In this document: positions 26,983-39,240 of the stretch, piece by piece
Layout: each line of letters starts with the position of its first letter
Numbering within the stretch: position 1 is the first letter of the stretch
Source of the DNA: Inia geoffrensis
Lineage: Eukaryota > Chordata > Mammalia > Artiodactyla > Iniidae
Reading direction: 5' to 3'
NCBI GenBank assembly: GCA_036417435.1
Contig: CM070904.1
Coordinates: 44,895,908-44,959,907, forward strand
DNA: 64,000 nt
The notes under the pieces: model-generated
Database searches by the model: none
Told to the model about the DNA's origin: nothing
What the model saw: only the letters and a program-made list of their open reading frames with translations
Position numbers and translations under genes: made by a program

Positions 26983-28976
26983 TTTGCTTAATTTACTGTG
27001 TTTGTAGTCTCCTTTTTACAGGCTGTAGGTTCGTAGTTCCCATTGTTTTTGGTGTCTGCCCCCAGTGAGTAAGGTTGGTTCAGTTGCTTGTGTAGGCTTC
27101 CTGGTTGGGGGGACTAGTGCCTGTGTTCTGGTAGATGGGGCTGGATCTTGTCTTTCTGGTGGGCACAGCCGCGTCCAGTGGTGTGTTTTGGGGTGTTTGT
27201 GAGCTTAGTATGATTTTAGGCAGCCTCTCTGCTAATGGGTGGAGTTGTGTTCCTGTCATGCTAGTTGTTCGGCATGGGGCATCCAGCACTGGAGCTTGCT
27301 GGCCATTGGGTGGAGCTGATCTTTGTGTTGAAACAGAGATCTCTGGGAGAGCTCTTGCCAATTGATATCAAGTGGGGCAGGGAGGTCTCTGGTGTTCCAA
27401 TGTCCTGAACTCAGCCTTCCCACCTCAGAGGTTCAGGCCTGACACCAGGCCAGAACACCAAGACCCTGTCAGCCTCACAGTTCAGAAGAAAAGGGAGAAA
27501 AAAAAAGAAAGAAAAACAAATAATTTGAAAAAATAATAATAAAAAGTAAAAGAAAATAATTAAAATAAAAAAATTATTAAAGTAAAAGAAAATCAAAGTA
27601 ATTAAAAAAAAGAAGAGGGCAACCAAAAATAAATCCACCAATGATAATAAGTGCTAAAAACTATACTAAGATAAACATAAAAATCAGAAGCAAGTCGGTC
27701 ACAGACAGCTAACCCTAAGTCTACAGTTGCTCCCAAAGTCCACCACGTCAAGTTTTGGATTGATTCATTGTCTGTTCAGGTATTCCACAGATGCGGGGTA
27801 CCTCAAGTTGACTGTGGGGATTTAATCCTCTGCTCCTGAGGCTACAAGGAGAAATTTCCCTTTCTCTTCTTTGTTCGCACAGCTCCTGGGGTTCAGCTTT
27901 GGTTTTGGCCCCACCTCTGCATGTAGGTTGCCCTCAGGCTTCTGTTCCTGCCCAGACAGGATGGGGTTAAAGCAGCGGCTGAAGAGGGGGCTCTGGCTCA
28001 CCTATGCCAGGGGGAGGGAGGGGTACTGTAGTTATAGTTGGAATGTGGGGTGAGCCTGCTGCAGCAGTGACTGGTGTGACATTCCAACAGTGCGAGGCGT
28101 GCCGCGTGTTCTCCTGGGGAAATTGTCCCTGGATCACGGGACCCTGGCAGTGGCAGGCTGCACAGGCTCCTGGGGAGGAGTGTGCATGTTGATAGTGACC
28201 TGTGCTTGCACACAGGATTCTTGGTGGCTGCAGCAGCAGCCTTAGCATTTCATGCCCATCTCTGAGGTCAAGTTGATAGTTGCAGCTCGCATCCATCTCT
28301 GGAGCTCGCTTAGGTGTTGCTCTGCCTTCTGTGGGCAGACAGTGAAGGAATCCCCTCTACTTGCACACCCCAAAACAATGGGCTCTTGCCTTTTAGGCAG
28401 GTCCAGAGTTTTTCCCAGACTCCCTCCCTGCTAGCTGTGGCCCACTAGCCCCCTTCAAGTTGTGTTCACGCAGCCAACCTCAGTCCTCTCCCTGGGATCT
28501 GACCTCCAAAACCCAAGCCTCAGCTCCCAGCCCCTACCCGTCCTGGCAGGTGAGCAGACAAGCCTCTCAGGCTGCTGAGTGCTGGTTGGCAGCAATCTTC
28601 TGTGCAAGAACCTCTCCACTTTGCTCTCTACACCCCTGTTGCTGCACTCTCCTCTGTGGTGCCAAAGCTTCTCCCCCGCCACACCATCTGCACCAGTGAA
28701 GGGGCTTCCTAGTGTGTGGAATCTTTTCCTCCTTCACAGCTCCCTCCCAGAGGTGCAGGTCCCATCCCTATTCTTTTGTGTCTGCTTTTCTTTTTTCTTT
28801 TGCCCTACCCAGGTATGTGGGGAATTTCTTGCCTTTTGGGAAGTCTGAGGTCTTCTGCCAACATTCAGCAGGTATTCTGTAAGAGTTGTTCCACATGTAG
28901 ATGTATTTTTTATGTATTTGTGGGGAGGAAGGTGATCTCCATGTCTTACTCCTCCACCATCTTGAAGGTCCACCCC
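26983..28976 (-). promoter_or_regulatory. L1-B 5'UTR (internal pol II promoter region)
   Basis: In the L1 family the 5'UTR carries an internal promoter that starts transcription at its own first base. This one is about 2 kb and begins with the cetartiodactyl L1 start. It is more GC- and CpG-rich than the flanks (for example 27160-28700) and contains a purine/A-rich segment at about 27480-27640. No particular transcription-factor site was assigned. Many open frames here on both strands (27080-28973) are unconserved UTR reading frames. Confidence 0.75.
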
Positions 28977-28984
28977 TATTCCAG

Positions 28985-29665
28985 TTTTTAACGCCTCTAT
29001 CTTACTAGCATTTATCTTCCAAGAAAGATTTAACTGGAAATATGAATTCTGGACTTTATCTAAATTAAGTATTTATCTTACTAGGTGGGTCTATGTTTAA
29101 GTGCACAAAATTAAAAAAAAAAAGTCTGGACTAATGTGTGTCTCTTGTCATTTCTGGTACCTTGTAGCACAGAAAGGCACACACACCCAACTTTTCTTCT
29201 CAGTAATCTCTTTTCTCTAGTTTAATTTAACCTTGAATAATGCCAAACTAAATTTCAGATCTTCAAACAAATCTTCAGAAGATAACTATCCTTCCTCTTA
29301 CATTATTTTATACTTCCTGAAGATCCTTTTAAAAGGATGGGAGGACTGGCCGTTCTACTAAAACTTCATACGGTAATTTTTTTTAAGTTGAGGTACAGGC
29401 TGAATAGTTATATTCATGAGTATTTATTTTCTGATGTGATTTATTTACTTATTTTTCAGTGTTGTGAAAATTATTGATAATTCTGTCATAAAATTATGTT
29501 AACATAAATAACTTTATATAAACATTCTACTGTAAATGATAACTATCTAGAGAAATGTGTACTTACACTGTTTGTGAGTACATACACTTTCATACACACA
29601 CACATATGCAGACACATCTAGACCACAGTTTATGTGTTAAAAGAGATTACACTACTTTTTTAATA
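28985..29665. other. Spacer between L1-B and L1-C
   Basis: No repeat family recognised beyond a short (CA)n patch near 29592-29604. AT-rich. Confidence 0.5.
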
Positions 29666-32600
29666 AGTCAATATCCCTGATGAACATAGATGTAAACATT
29701 TTCAACAAACTATTAGAAAAGCAAATTCAACAATATACTGAAAGGATTATACACCATAATAAAGTAGACTGTATTCCAGGGATGCAAGGATGCTTTAACA
29801 TCCCCAAATCAGTCAATGTAATACACCATGTTAACAAAATGAAGGCTATAAAACATATAATCATTTCAAAAGATGCAGAAAAATTATTGAAAATTCAACA
29901 TACATAGATAATAGAAAAAACTCTCAAAAAAGTGAGTAAGATGGAACATCCCTCAACATAATACAGGCTATATATGACAAGGCCAAAGCTAGCATCATAC
30001 TCAATAGGGAAAAGGGAAAGTTTTCTGTTTTTTGCTTTCAGTAATATCAGCAACAAGACAAGGATTCTCAGTCTCATCATTTTTAGTCAACACATTATTA
30101 GAAATTATAGCCACAGCAAATAGACAAGAAAATGAAATAAAAGATATCCACCAGACAAAGACACTACAAAAAAAAGACAATTACAGGCCAATATCTTTGG
30201 TGAATATAGATGCAAAAATCCTCAACAAAATATTAGCAAACCAAACCCAACCATATATAAAAAGGATCATATGCCATGATGAAGTTAAATTTATTCCAGG
30301 GTGACAAGGATGGTTCAACATATACAAATCAATCAAAGTGATACACTACAATAACAAAGGAAAAACAAAAAAAACGTATGATCATTTCAATAGATGCAGA
30401 AGAAGCACTGACAAAATTCAACATGATAAAAACCCTCATCAAAGTGGGTATAGAGGGAACATATCTCAACACAGTAAAGGCTATTTATGACAAATCTACA
30501 GCCAACAGAATACAAATCCACAGCTTTTCATAATGGTGAAAAGCTGAAAGTCTTCTCATTAAATTCAGGAAAAAGACAAGGATGTCCACTCTCAGCAGTT
30601 CTATTCAACATATTACTGGAAGTCCTAGCCACAGCAATTAGACAAGAAAAAGAAATAAAAGGCATCCAAATTTGAAGAAAAGATGTAAAGCTGTCATGAA
30701 TTGCAGATGGCATGATAATCTATATAGAGAACTCTAAAGTCTCTACCCCAAAACTATTAGAACTAATAAATTAATACAGCAAGGTTGCAGGATACAAAAT
30801 AAATATAGATAAATCTGTTGCATTTCTATACACTAGCAATGGAATATCAGAAAGAGAAAGTGAAAAACCACCCCAATTAAAATTGCATTAAAAAATACCT
30901 AGGAATGAAGTTATCCAAGGAGGTGAAAGACCTATACTCTGGAAACTATAAAACATTGATGAAGAAAACTGAAGATGATTCAAAGAAATGAAAAGATATG
31001 TCATGCTCTTGGATTGAAGAATTGATATTATTAATATGGCCATACTACCTAAGGCAATACACAGATTAAATGTAATCCCCATCAAAATAGCCATGACATT
31101 TTCCACAGAACTAGAACAAATAATCCTAAGGTTTATATGGAATCACAGAAATCCGAAATTGACAAAGAAGTCCTGAGAACAAAGAACAACCAGGAGTTAT
31201 AACTCTTCCAGACTTCAGAATATACTACAAAGCTACAGTAATCAAAATAGCATGGTATTGGCACAAACACAGTCATATAGATCAATTAAGCAGAATAGAA
31301 AGTACAGAAATAGATCACACACATATGGTCATAGTTCTGCCTCCTTATGACAAAGGAGGCAAAACTATATCAATACAGTGGAGAAAAGACAGTCTCTTAA
31401 ACAAGTGGTGCTGGGAAAACTGCACAGTCACATGTAAAATAAGGAGATTAGAATATTCCCTCACACCATATACAAAAATAAACTCAAAACTGTTTAAATA
31501 CCTAAATATAAGACCTGAAAGAGTAAAACCCCTAGAAATGAACATAGGTGGAACACTTTGACATAAATCAAATCAATATTTTATTGGATCAGTTTCCTAA
31601 GGCACAAGAAATAAAAGCAAAACTAAATAAATGGGACCTAATTAAATTTAAAAGCTTTTGCACAGCAAAGGAAACCATCAACAAAACAAAAGGATAACCT
31701 ATGGAATGGGAGAAAATATTCACAAATGATGTGACCAACAAGGATTTAATTTCCAAAATATGCAAACAGCTCATACAACTCAATAGCAAAACAAAACAGA
31801 ACAAAACAGAAAGAAACAACTTAATCAAAAAATGGGCAGAAGACCTAAACAGATATTTCTCCAAAAAGACATACAGGTGGCCAACTGGCACATGAAACGT
31901 TGCTAATAATTAGAGGAATGCAAATCAAAACCACAGGATGTCACCTCACACCTGTCAGATTGGCTATCATCAAAATGTCTACACATAATAAATGCTGGAG
32001 AGGGTGTGGAGAAAAGGGAACCCTCATACACTATTGATGGGAATCTAAGTTGGTGCAACCACTTACATGGAAACAGTATGGATGTTCCTTAAAAAATAAA
32101 AATAGAGTTACCATATGATCCAGCAATCTCATTCCTGGGCATAAATCCAGAAAAGACAAAAACTCTAATTCAAAAAGATCGATGCACTCTCCAATGTTCA
32201 TAGCAGCACCATTTATAATAGCTAAGCCATGGAAGCAACCTAAGTGTCCATAGGCAGATAAATGAATAAAGAAGATGTGGTATTTATCAATGGAATATTA
32301 CTCAGCCATAAAAAGAATGCAGTACTGCCATTTACTGCAACATGAACGGACCTAGAGACTATCATAGTAAGTGATGTAGTCAGAGAAAGACAAATACTTT
32401 ATGACAGCACTTATATGTGTAATCTAAAAAAAAATAAAAATGAAGTTACAAAACAGAAACGGTTTCACAGACATAGAAAACAAACTTATGGTTGCCAAAG
32501 GTGAGAGGGAAGCAGGGAGGCACAAATCAGGGGGATTAACAGATACAAACTACTTTTATAAATTAGACAAGCAACAAGGACACACTGTATAGAACAGGGA

Positions 32601-34345
32601 ATTATAACCATTATCTTTTAATAACCTATAATGGAATATGAACTGTAAAAATACTAACTCACTATGTAATACATCTGAAACTAACACAATACTGTACATC
32701 AACAGTACTTCAATACAAAATTAAATGAAATACTAAAAATAAAAATAAAGGCATCCAAATCAGAGAGAAAAAGGTATAATTGCTTGTATTTGCAGAGGAT
32801 ATGCTATTATACATAGAAAACCTTAAAGACTCCACTAAAACTTTTAGAACTAATAAATAAACTCAGTACAGTTTCAGGATACAAAATTACTATACAAAAA
32901 TGAGTTGTGTTTCTATACCCTAAAAACAAATTTACAGAAAGATAAATTAAGAAAATAATACCAGTTACAATTACATCAAAAACAATAAAATATTTAGAAT
33001 TTAACCAAGGTGGTGAAAAACCTGTACACTGAAGACTGTAAGACATTAATGAAACAAACTGAGGACACAAGTAAATGGAAAAATATTCTGTGCTTATGAA
33101 CTGGAAGAATTAATATTGTCAACATGCCCATGATACTCAAAGCAATCTACAGGCTCAATGCAATTCCTATCAAAATTCCAATGGCATTTTTCACTGAAAT
33201 AGAACAATCAATCCTAAATTTTGTATGGAGCTACAAAAGATCACTAATAGCTGAAGTAATCTTAAGACAGGAGGACAAAACTGTGAGCACCACACTTACT
33301 ACTTCAAACTATACTACAAAGTTATAATGTTGAAAACAATATGGTATTGGTATAAAAACAGACAATCAATGAAACAGAATAGAGAACTCAGAAACAAACC
33401 CACACATTTATGGTCAGTTAACTTAAGAAAAAGGAGCCAAGAACATACAATGGGGAAAGGACAGTCTCTTCAATAAACAGTGTTGGGAAAACTGGACAAC
33501 CACATGCGAAAGAATGAAACTGGACCACTATCTTGCACTATACCAAAAATTAACTGAAAATGGATTAAAGACTTGAATGTAAGACCTAAAATCATAAAAA
33601 TCCTAGAAGAAAACAGGTGGTATGCTCCTTGACATAGGTCTTGGCCATGATTTTTTGAATCTGCCTGGAAAAGCAAAGGTAACAAAAGCAAAAATAAACA
33701 AGTGGGACTATTTCAAACTAAAAGGAAAGAAACCATCAACAAAATGAAAGGCAATCTACAAAATGGGGTAAAATACTCGCAAATCATATATATATGATGA
33801 GGGGTTACTATTCAAAATATGTAAAGGGCCCATACCACTCAATAGAAAAACACATACACACACACACAATCTGATTAAAAATTTTGTCAGAGGATCTGAA
33901 CAGACATTTTTCTAAAGGAGATACACAGATGGCCAATAGATACATGAAAAGATGGTCAAAGTCACTAATCATTAGGGAAATGCAAATCAAAACCATAAAG
34001 AGACATCAACTCACATTTACTAGAATGGCTATCATCAAAAAGACAAAAAATAGCAAGTGTTGTCTAGGAGAAAAGGGAACCCTCATGCACTGTTGGTGGA
34101 AAAGTAAATTGGTGCAGCTATTATGGAAAACAGTATGGAGGTTCCTCAAAAAATTAAAAATAGAACTACCACATGATGCATCAATTCCACTTCTAGGTAT
34201 GTATCTGAAGGAAGCAAAAACACTAATTCAAAATGGTATCTGCATCCCATGTTCATAGCAGCACTACTCACAATAGACAAGGCATGGAAACAACCTAAGT
34301 GTTCATGGATGGATAAAGAAGACATGATATATATACATATATATA
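29666..34345 (+). mobile_element. L1-C: 5'- and 3'-truncated L1 split in two by L1-D
   Basis: Left arm 29666-30150 covers the start of the RT domain ('caatatccctgatgaacata' onward). The right arm resumes at 32743 ('aaataaaggcatccaaat') with the RT box at 32789-32800 reading FAED and continues to about 34345, where it stops in the 3' part of ORF2 ('ggataaagaaga'). The arms are contiguous in L1 coordinates, which shows the intervening sequence is an insertion. No intact frame; multiple stops. No 3'UTR is visible; the end passes into TA-rich and purine-rich simple sequence. Confidence 0.88.
30151..32742 (+). mobile_element. L1-D: 5'-truncated L1 inserted inside L1-C
   Basis: Starts in the RT region ('ccagacaaagacactacaaa') and runs through the rest of ORF2 and the 3'UTR to an A-rich end ('aatactaaaaataa', 32730-32742). 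Flanked by related copies of the target (aaataaaagatatcca at 30135-30150; aaataaaggcatcca at 32743-32757). The RT box at 30700-30711 reads IADG, preceded by an in-frame TGA, so the catalytic pair is lost. The 3'UTR ('gtttcacagacatagaaaac', 'acaaacttatggttgccaaa') is of the older type shared with L1-H. About 2.6 kb. Confidence 0.9.
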
Positions 34346-34359
34346 GTATAAAGATAGTA

Positions 34360-34432
34360 AATAGGTGGAGGAGGAAGAGGGTGAAGAGGAAAAAGAGGAG
34401 AAGGGGAGGAAGAAGAAAGAAAAAGGGTAGAA
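34360..34432 (+). repeat. Homopurine (GGA/GAA-rich) tract
   Basis: More than 70 bases almost entirely of G and A, in irregular gga, gag and gaaa units, directly after the L1-C 3' break. Low-complexity, not a unit-perfect microsatellite. The open frames over it on both strands are composition artefacts. Confidence 0.8.
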
Positions 34433-34509
34433 AATGGTTGTTAACTAACTCCTTAATAAACATGGAGAAAGTGTTATGACATTCTCACAGAGACCTCTGG
34501 ACTTAGGAT

Positions 34510-34680
34510 CAAAGAACCCAGACTTAGTCTTATCTCTGACACTTATTTGATGAGAGCTATAACCTTTCTGAGCTTGGGATTATATAAATGTGGAAAATGA
34601 ACGTAATAGAGACGACCACTCAGGATTGCTTTAAGGGTTAAAGAACTACTGTATAGCGTAGGTGTATTTTACATATAAGC
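34510..34680 (+). mobile_element. MIR SINE fragment
   Basis: 'tatctctgacacttatttga', 'aacctttctgagcttgggat', 'tgtggaaaatgaacgtaata' and 'gattgctttaagggttaaag' follow the MIR core and 3' half. Confidence 0.55.
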
Positions 34681-34689
34681 TTTTTATTA

Positions 34690-36166
34690 CATACAAATCT
34701 CTTATAAATCCAACTCCTAGAACCCTTTTTTTAATTATTCAATTAAAAAAAAGTCTAACGAACTGAGAGAAGGTTCTATCATCTTGATAGTCATTCATAT
34801 TTGGTCAGAGATTAAGTTCACTGGCCTGTCATTTATTCTGCAGAGAGCCTCTCAGAATGAATTTTAACTGCCCAATTACCTGGTATCCCTAAACTCAGAA
34901 GATACCTCTGTAAAATGCAGAAAATCCTCCTGCTGATGTCTCTGTCTGCCTTTCACATCTCTACATTAGTATCCACAAGACTTTATGACTATTGCATTCT
35001 TTCCATTTATGGCCAAGAATAATATAAAAATGACTTTCTACCATAGGGCTCAATGGTAACAAACTTTAAACTTCATTGTTATCACTGTTGTTCCTCCCTA
35101 GGGAATTTGGATAAGAGATCACATTCTGACAGGAGAATCATCTCCCAGTAATTTAACAAAGGCTTTATTCTATTTGAACTTAATGGGGAGCTAATGATTT
35201 TGACAAGAATAATCCCCTGTCTCAGATCGTCTTATGAGATTCTTTTCATTTTAAAGTCAAGCTCTTTTGATTACAGGTGTAAGGTCTCCCACAATGCTAG
35301 TTATAAGTTCATGTTTTCAAATAGAAAATGAAAGGGTAAGGGCTTGATTGCCTTGTCATTTGACAGCAGTATTACTATGAGAAACATTTTCTCCAACTAG
35401 TCCAGCAGAAACAAGAAAGCAGCACATTTTTCGGCTTGGAATTCTCAATATTTTTTCCATTTCCATCATATCACTTTGAAAGAGAGTAGCACCTTTGAAG
35501 AAATACTGTGTAAATAAAATAAACTCATTTAAAAATGCAGCACCCAGAAAAATAAAGAGCCAAGGACAAACAAGGAGGAAGGGGAAATACCTCATAGAAA
35601 CAATGATTGACCAGTCATTAGCACTGTACAAATATCTTTCCAATCTCCCACCGTTGAGGAAAAAAGTGCCACACATACATCAAAAGATGTTCTGGGCATA
35701 AAGAGGCATATAGAGAAGAAGAGGGAAATGAGCAACTGGGACAAGATAACAGAGGTCCTCAGTAAACAGAATCTGCCACACTAATCATCTCCGTTCATCA
35801 CAGAGTCCTAGGAAAACTGAGTCCACAGTAAGCACTGTGCAGTTTGGCTCTAGGAATTAGCAGTGTTCGTATTAGACCAAGGGCAATAATGCCAAGCTTT
35901 ATTAAGCTGTAATCTAGAAAGTGGTTCCACAAAAGGGAGTTGTAGAGATTATGAAGAGATGCCACATCTGGGGGCCCAGAAGCCTTGCTGCCTGCACTGG
36001 GCAGTGACTTGGCAGGGACGTAGTAAGTAAATACCTCTTATTCTGATATGACTGAATGAGGTTGTCATGAAAAGCACTGAGACATTGTATCTCTAGATCA
36101 TTTCCTAGTCTCTAGACCTAAATGTTTTTCCTTTACTGCATAGATTTAGATTTTTAAGAGTGCCTC
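34690..36166. other. Unique DNA with no supported gene
   Basis: No repeats recognised over about 1.5 kb. A 106-codon minus-strand frame (35676-35356) encodes a hydrophobic segment (FLLVCPWLFIFLGAAFLNEF), but no start context, splice site or recognised family supports it; see findings. Confidence 0.45.
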
Positions 36167-36787
36167 TGTATTAGTCAGCTAGCACTGCCATAACAAAATA
36201 CCACAGACTGGGTGGCTTAAAAAGCAGAAATTTATTTCCTCCCGGTTCTGGAGGCTGGAAGTCAGAGATCAAGGTGTCAGCGGGGTTTATTTCTCTTAAG
36301 GCCTCTCTTCTTGACTTGCAGTTGGCTGTTTTCTCACTGTGGCCTCACACAGTCTTTTCCTCTTCTTATAAGGACACCAGTCATACTGGATTAGAGTCCC
36401 TCCAAGGGGCTCTTGATTCAGACCCTCAAAGTCCCTCATCTGAGTGAGGCAGTCTTCTAATTGATCTGCCTGCCTCGACTCCACTTGTTCCATCACCACC
36501 AAAGTAATCTCTCTAAAATCCATACTTTACCATGTCTCACTCTTATTTCAAAGTCTACAGTAGCTCCCTAATGACCATGGGGATAAAATTCAAAGTCTTT
36601 TCATTACATGGTCTCTTCCTCTGCTTGTAAGAACATCAGTCATATTGCATTAGAGCCCTAACCTTATGACCTCATTTAACCTAAGTTACCTCTTTAAAGG
36701 CCTTATCCCCAAATATAGCTACACTGGGGCTTAGGGCCTCAACATATGAATTGGGGAAAGGGGAAGGGCACAATTAGGTCCAAAACA
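36167..36787 (-). mobile_element. MaLR (MST/MLT1-type) LTR, interrupted
   Basis: Starts 'tgtattagtcagctagcact' and ends 'caattaggtccaaaaca', the inverted ends of an ERVL-MaLR LTR; 'ataccacagactgggtggct', 'agaaatttatttcctcccgg' and 'cttcaaggtgtcagc'-like landmarks lie between. Minus orientation. A foreign segment (about 36410-36605) splits it, and the piece 'cttataaggacaccagtcat' (around 36365) recurs diverged around 36625. Solitary LTR; no internal coding region. Confidence 0.85.
36440..36610 (+). mobile_element. L2-like fragment inside the MaLR LTR
   Basis: 'aagtaatctctctaaaatcc', 'catgtctcactcttatttca', 'agtagctccctaatgaccat' and 'ggataaaattcaaagtcttt' resemble the L2 coding-end stretch (tgatcatgtcactcccctgc ... 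ggctccctattgcc ... ggataaagtccaaactcctt). Confidence 0.45.
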
Positions 36788-36814
36788 GTTTTCTTTGAAG
36801 ATGACCTTCAAAGC

Positions 36815-36960
36815 AGAATAATACATTGGAAATAGGATATACCTGGGTGTCAGACAAAACAGGGTATGATTTCTAGCTGGCCATTTACTATTCTAAATTT
36901 AAGTTATTTTGGACAAGATAACAAATCTTTCTCTGTAACAATGCGTCGTCCATAACTGCA
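36815..36960 (+). mobile_element. Possible MIR fragment
   Basis: 'atacctgggtgtcagacaaa', 'gctggccatttactattcta' and 'ggacaagataacaaatcttt' weakly follow the MIR head and core. Confidence 0.4.
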
Positions 36961-37319
36961 TAGCCAGTTTGTTACGAAGACTTAAGAAATCGAGTATTAA
37001 AACTATCAGAACAGTACTTGATAGCTGAGAGTTGTAAAATTTTCTCTCTGATGTTTATCTTTTAGCTGGTGGGCTCTCGGCATTACCCTGAAGGCCCAGA
37101 GTGCCACTCTTTGTGACATATATCTTGAATTGCTAACAATGAACATTTTAATCAACCTGGGCAATTTTTGCACTGTAGATACACCTCCGGCTATCAAAAA
37201 ACAAACCAAAACAAAAACCACTGATCGTTAACTTCTGATATTTTCCAGACTAAATTTGGACTTTCTAGAACAGGATTTATGTGGATCAACTGGACTCATC
37301 CATTCTATTACTGAAACAT
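36961..37319. other. No feature recognised
   Basis: Unique-looking sequence; the 71-codon minus-strand frame at 37006-37221 has no support. Confidence 0.45.
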
Positions 37320-37600
37320 TTGACAGACATTAATTAGATCAGCTATGTGTGAGGCACTGTACTAGGAATTATATTAATACAAAGACACCTAAATTATATT
37401 GTTTGTTCTCAATCAAGCTAGAGAAAAATGAATTATGAACACAAATATGCTCAAAGCAGTAAGAAATGACAAGGGTTAGAAGATAAGAGCTAGCGTATTA
37501 GGATGGTTTTAATAAAGAGATCAAATTTAAAGTAAATCTTTATGGGCAATTTTTTTTTAAAATAGGTAAGTGGTGGAGAGAGGCCAATAGAAGAATGATG
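37320..37600 (+). repeat. Copy of the unnamed ancient repeat
   Basis: 'tatgtgtgaggcactgtact', 'aggaattatattaatacaaa', 'gttctcaatcaagctagag' and a later 'gaaatgacaagggttagaag' follow the 'gccaggcactgtgctaggtgctgggg...' repeat pattern. Confidence 0.4.
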
Positions 37601-39060
37601 AATTCTTTGAAACTTTTTCCCACTTTAAGTATAAAGCAGAAGCCTTTATCCTCTCTCATGTGGCTCTTTCAGAAGGTACAGACATTGGCTCTCTTATCCA
37701 ACTTTCAGAAAGTAGAGGTCATAATAAAGGCTTGGAAGAGGAACAGTGAGAAGTGTCTGAGGAGCAGTTTACATACAGAAATAAGAATGATACTTCAAAG
37801 GTTAGTTCAAGTAATCAAGAGCTCTTTTGAGAGATGAACTTTGTACTTGCCAAAATATTCTAAAACAACTCAAATCTCATGTTTTTATTTGAGATTAGGT
37901 AACTTACCTTACAAATGCTTCATTTAAAAACCTGCTGATAAGAGCCCCACTTTCAGACCCTGTAAACTGTAACTGGAGAAGGTGCCCATATGGTTTCATT
38001 TATTTGGAAACTAAATCACTGTGATAAACTTACATTCATTAGAATCCCAAGGGAATAAGAGCTTTTGAGTATTACTGGAGCTTTCTTATAAGTCAAAACA
38101 TTTGAGCAAAATTAAACTGTTTCATTTTTCCTTCTGCTTAACATGACAAGGATTCACATTGAAATAGATCAAAAGTTGTATTATGTCTTTCTCTAGATCA
38201 AATAATGTTGACATACATTTCAACAGAGTGATCTTAATTCTAACATCCAAGGGCCATATTGTATACTTGAGTAGAGCAAAGTGACATAATTTTATAATAC
38301 AATAAGCACATATGATTATGCTTGAGGGTAAAAGCCTATTTTTTTCATTGTTTTTCAAGAACTTCTCCTACAATATCTTTATTCTTTAACCGTTAACATT
38401 GTCAAATCTGGGACATTCTGTACTCTCTAAAAGGTGATTTTGTTTTCTACTCTTGGGGAAAAGTACCCTCAGGACATTTTCGTGTGAGGCAAATCCAAAT
38501 AAGCTGAAATTTTGAGGAGTTCTTGTTTGTTTGTTTGTTTGTTTATTTTTGTTCTTTCAGCAGCATGTCATACAATGTATCAGGTACACTGAAACTGAAG
38601 GGAGGTTTATACATTTAGGTGAGAAAATGCATGCACAGTTATGTAAGACCAATATCCTCTTGGAAGCTGCTTAGTAAGCAAAATTGTTACAAATGAATTT
38701 GGCCTTAAATGAGGAAGCATATTTTTATCAATCAACTGTAACCAACATTGACTTTGGGGATTAGCCAAATTTTTGCATACATATTCAGCTAGGTAAAACA
38801 GTTGTCAAAGGTACTCTTCTTGAGCCATATTCTGTCACTGTCTAGCAAACTGGAAACTGCAGTGTTTTTCTTGTTTCAGTTTCATAGAGCAACATGTAAC
38901 ACATGAGTCAAATCTGTCTTGCTGGGGTATAAGAAAAGGAGATGAAGAATTAGAATGCCAAGGCTCAATGATAATATAGGTTAGAAAACCTAAATCCTAA
39001 GCAAATAGATTTTTAACCTCAATGTGAAATAATATCTCCCAATTCTGTGATATTATGATC
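37601..39060. other. Unique DNA
   Basis: No gene or repeat family recognised apart from the (TTTG)n at 38524. Confidence 0.45.
38524..38550. repeat. (TTTG)n microsatellite
   Basis: Five to six perfect TTTG units followed by 'tttattttt'. Confidence 0.85.
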
Positions 39061-39064
39061 TAGA

Positions 39065-39240
39065 GCAGTGCTTCTCAAACTTTAACGAGCACATGAATTA
39101 CCTGGAGATCTTACGAAAAGACTGATTCTGATTCAGTAGGTCAGGGATGGGGCCTGAAAATCGGCTTTATTAAGAAGTTCTCAGATGATGCCAATCCTGC
39201 TGGACTACGGACCACACCTTGAATGGTCAGGTTCTTCTGC
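39065..39240 (+). mobile_element. MER5A hAT-Charlie DNA transposon
   Basis: 'cagtgcttctcaaactttaa', 'tgattctgattcagtaggtc', 'ggatggggcctgaaaatcgg' and 'aagttctcagatgatgccaa' follow MER5A, a non-autonomous hAT element; the far end 'gaccacaccttgaatgg' is worn. Confidence 0.85.

Noticed and set aside
26247..27007. Plus-strand hydrophobic frames of 63-111 codons
   Set aside because: They lie opposite the L1-B ORF1 and use the antisense of its Lys/Glu-rich coiled coil, which reads as Leu/Phe/Ser-rich.
27080..28991. Many frames of 60-109 codons on both strands in a GC-richer region, first suspected to be a CpG-island gene
   Set aside because: The region is the L1-B 5'UTR, identified by its canonical start near 28976 and its position upstream of ORF1.
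33849..33869. (CA)n run considered as a separate microsatellite
   Set aside because: Only about eight units, an expansion inside L1-C; not listed separately.
37595..37837. 80-codon plus-strand frame considered as an exon
   Set aside because: No consensus splice sites framing it, no domain, and its start follows worn repeat sequence.
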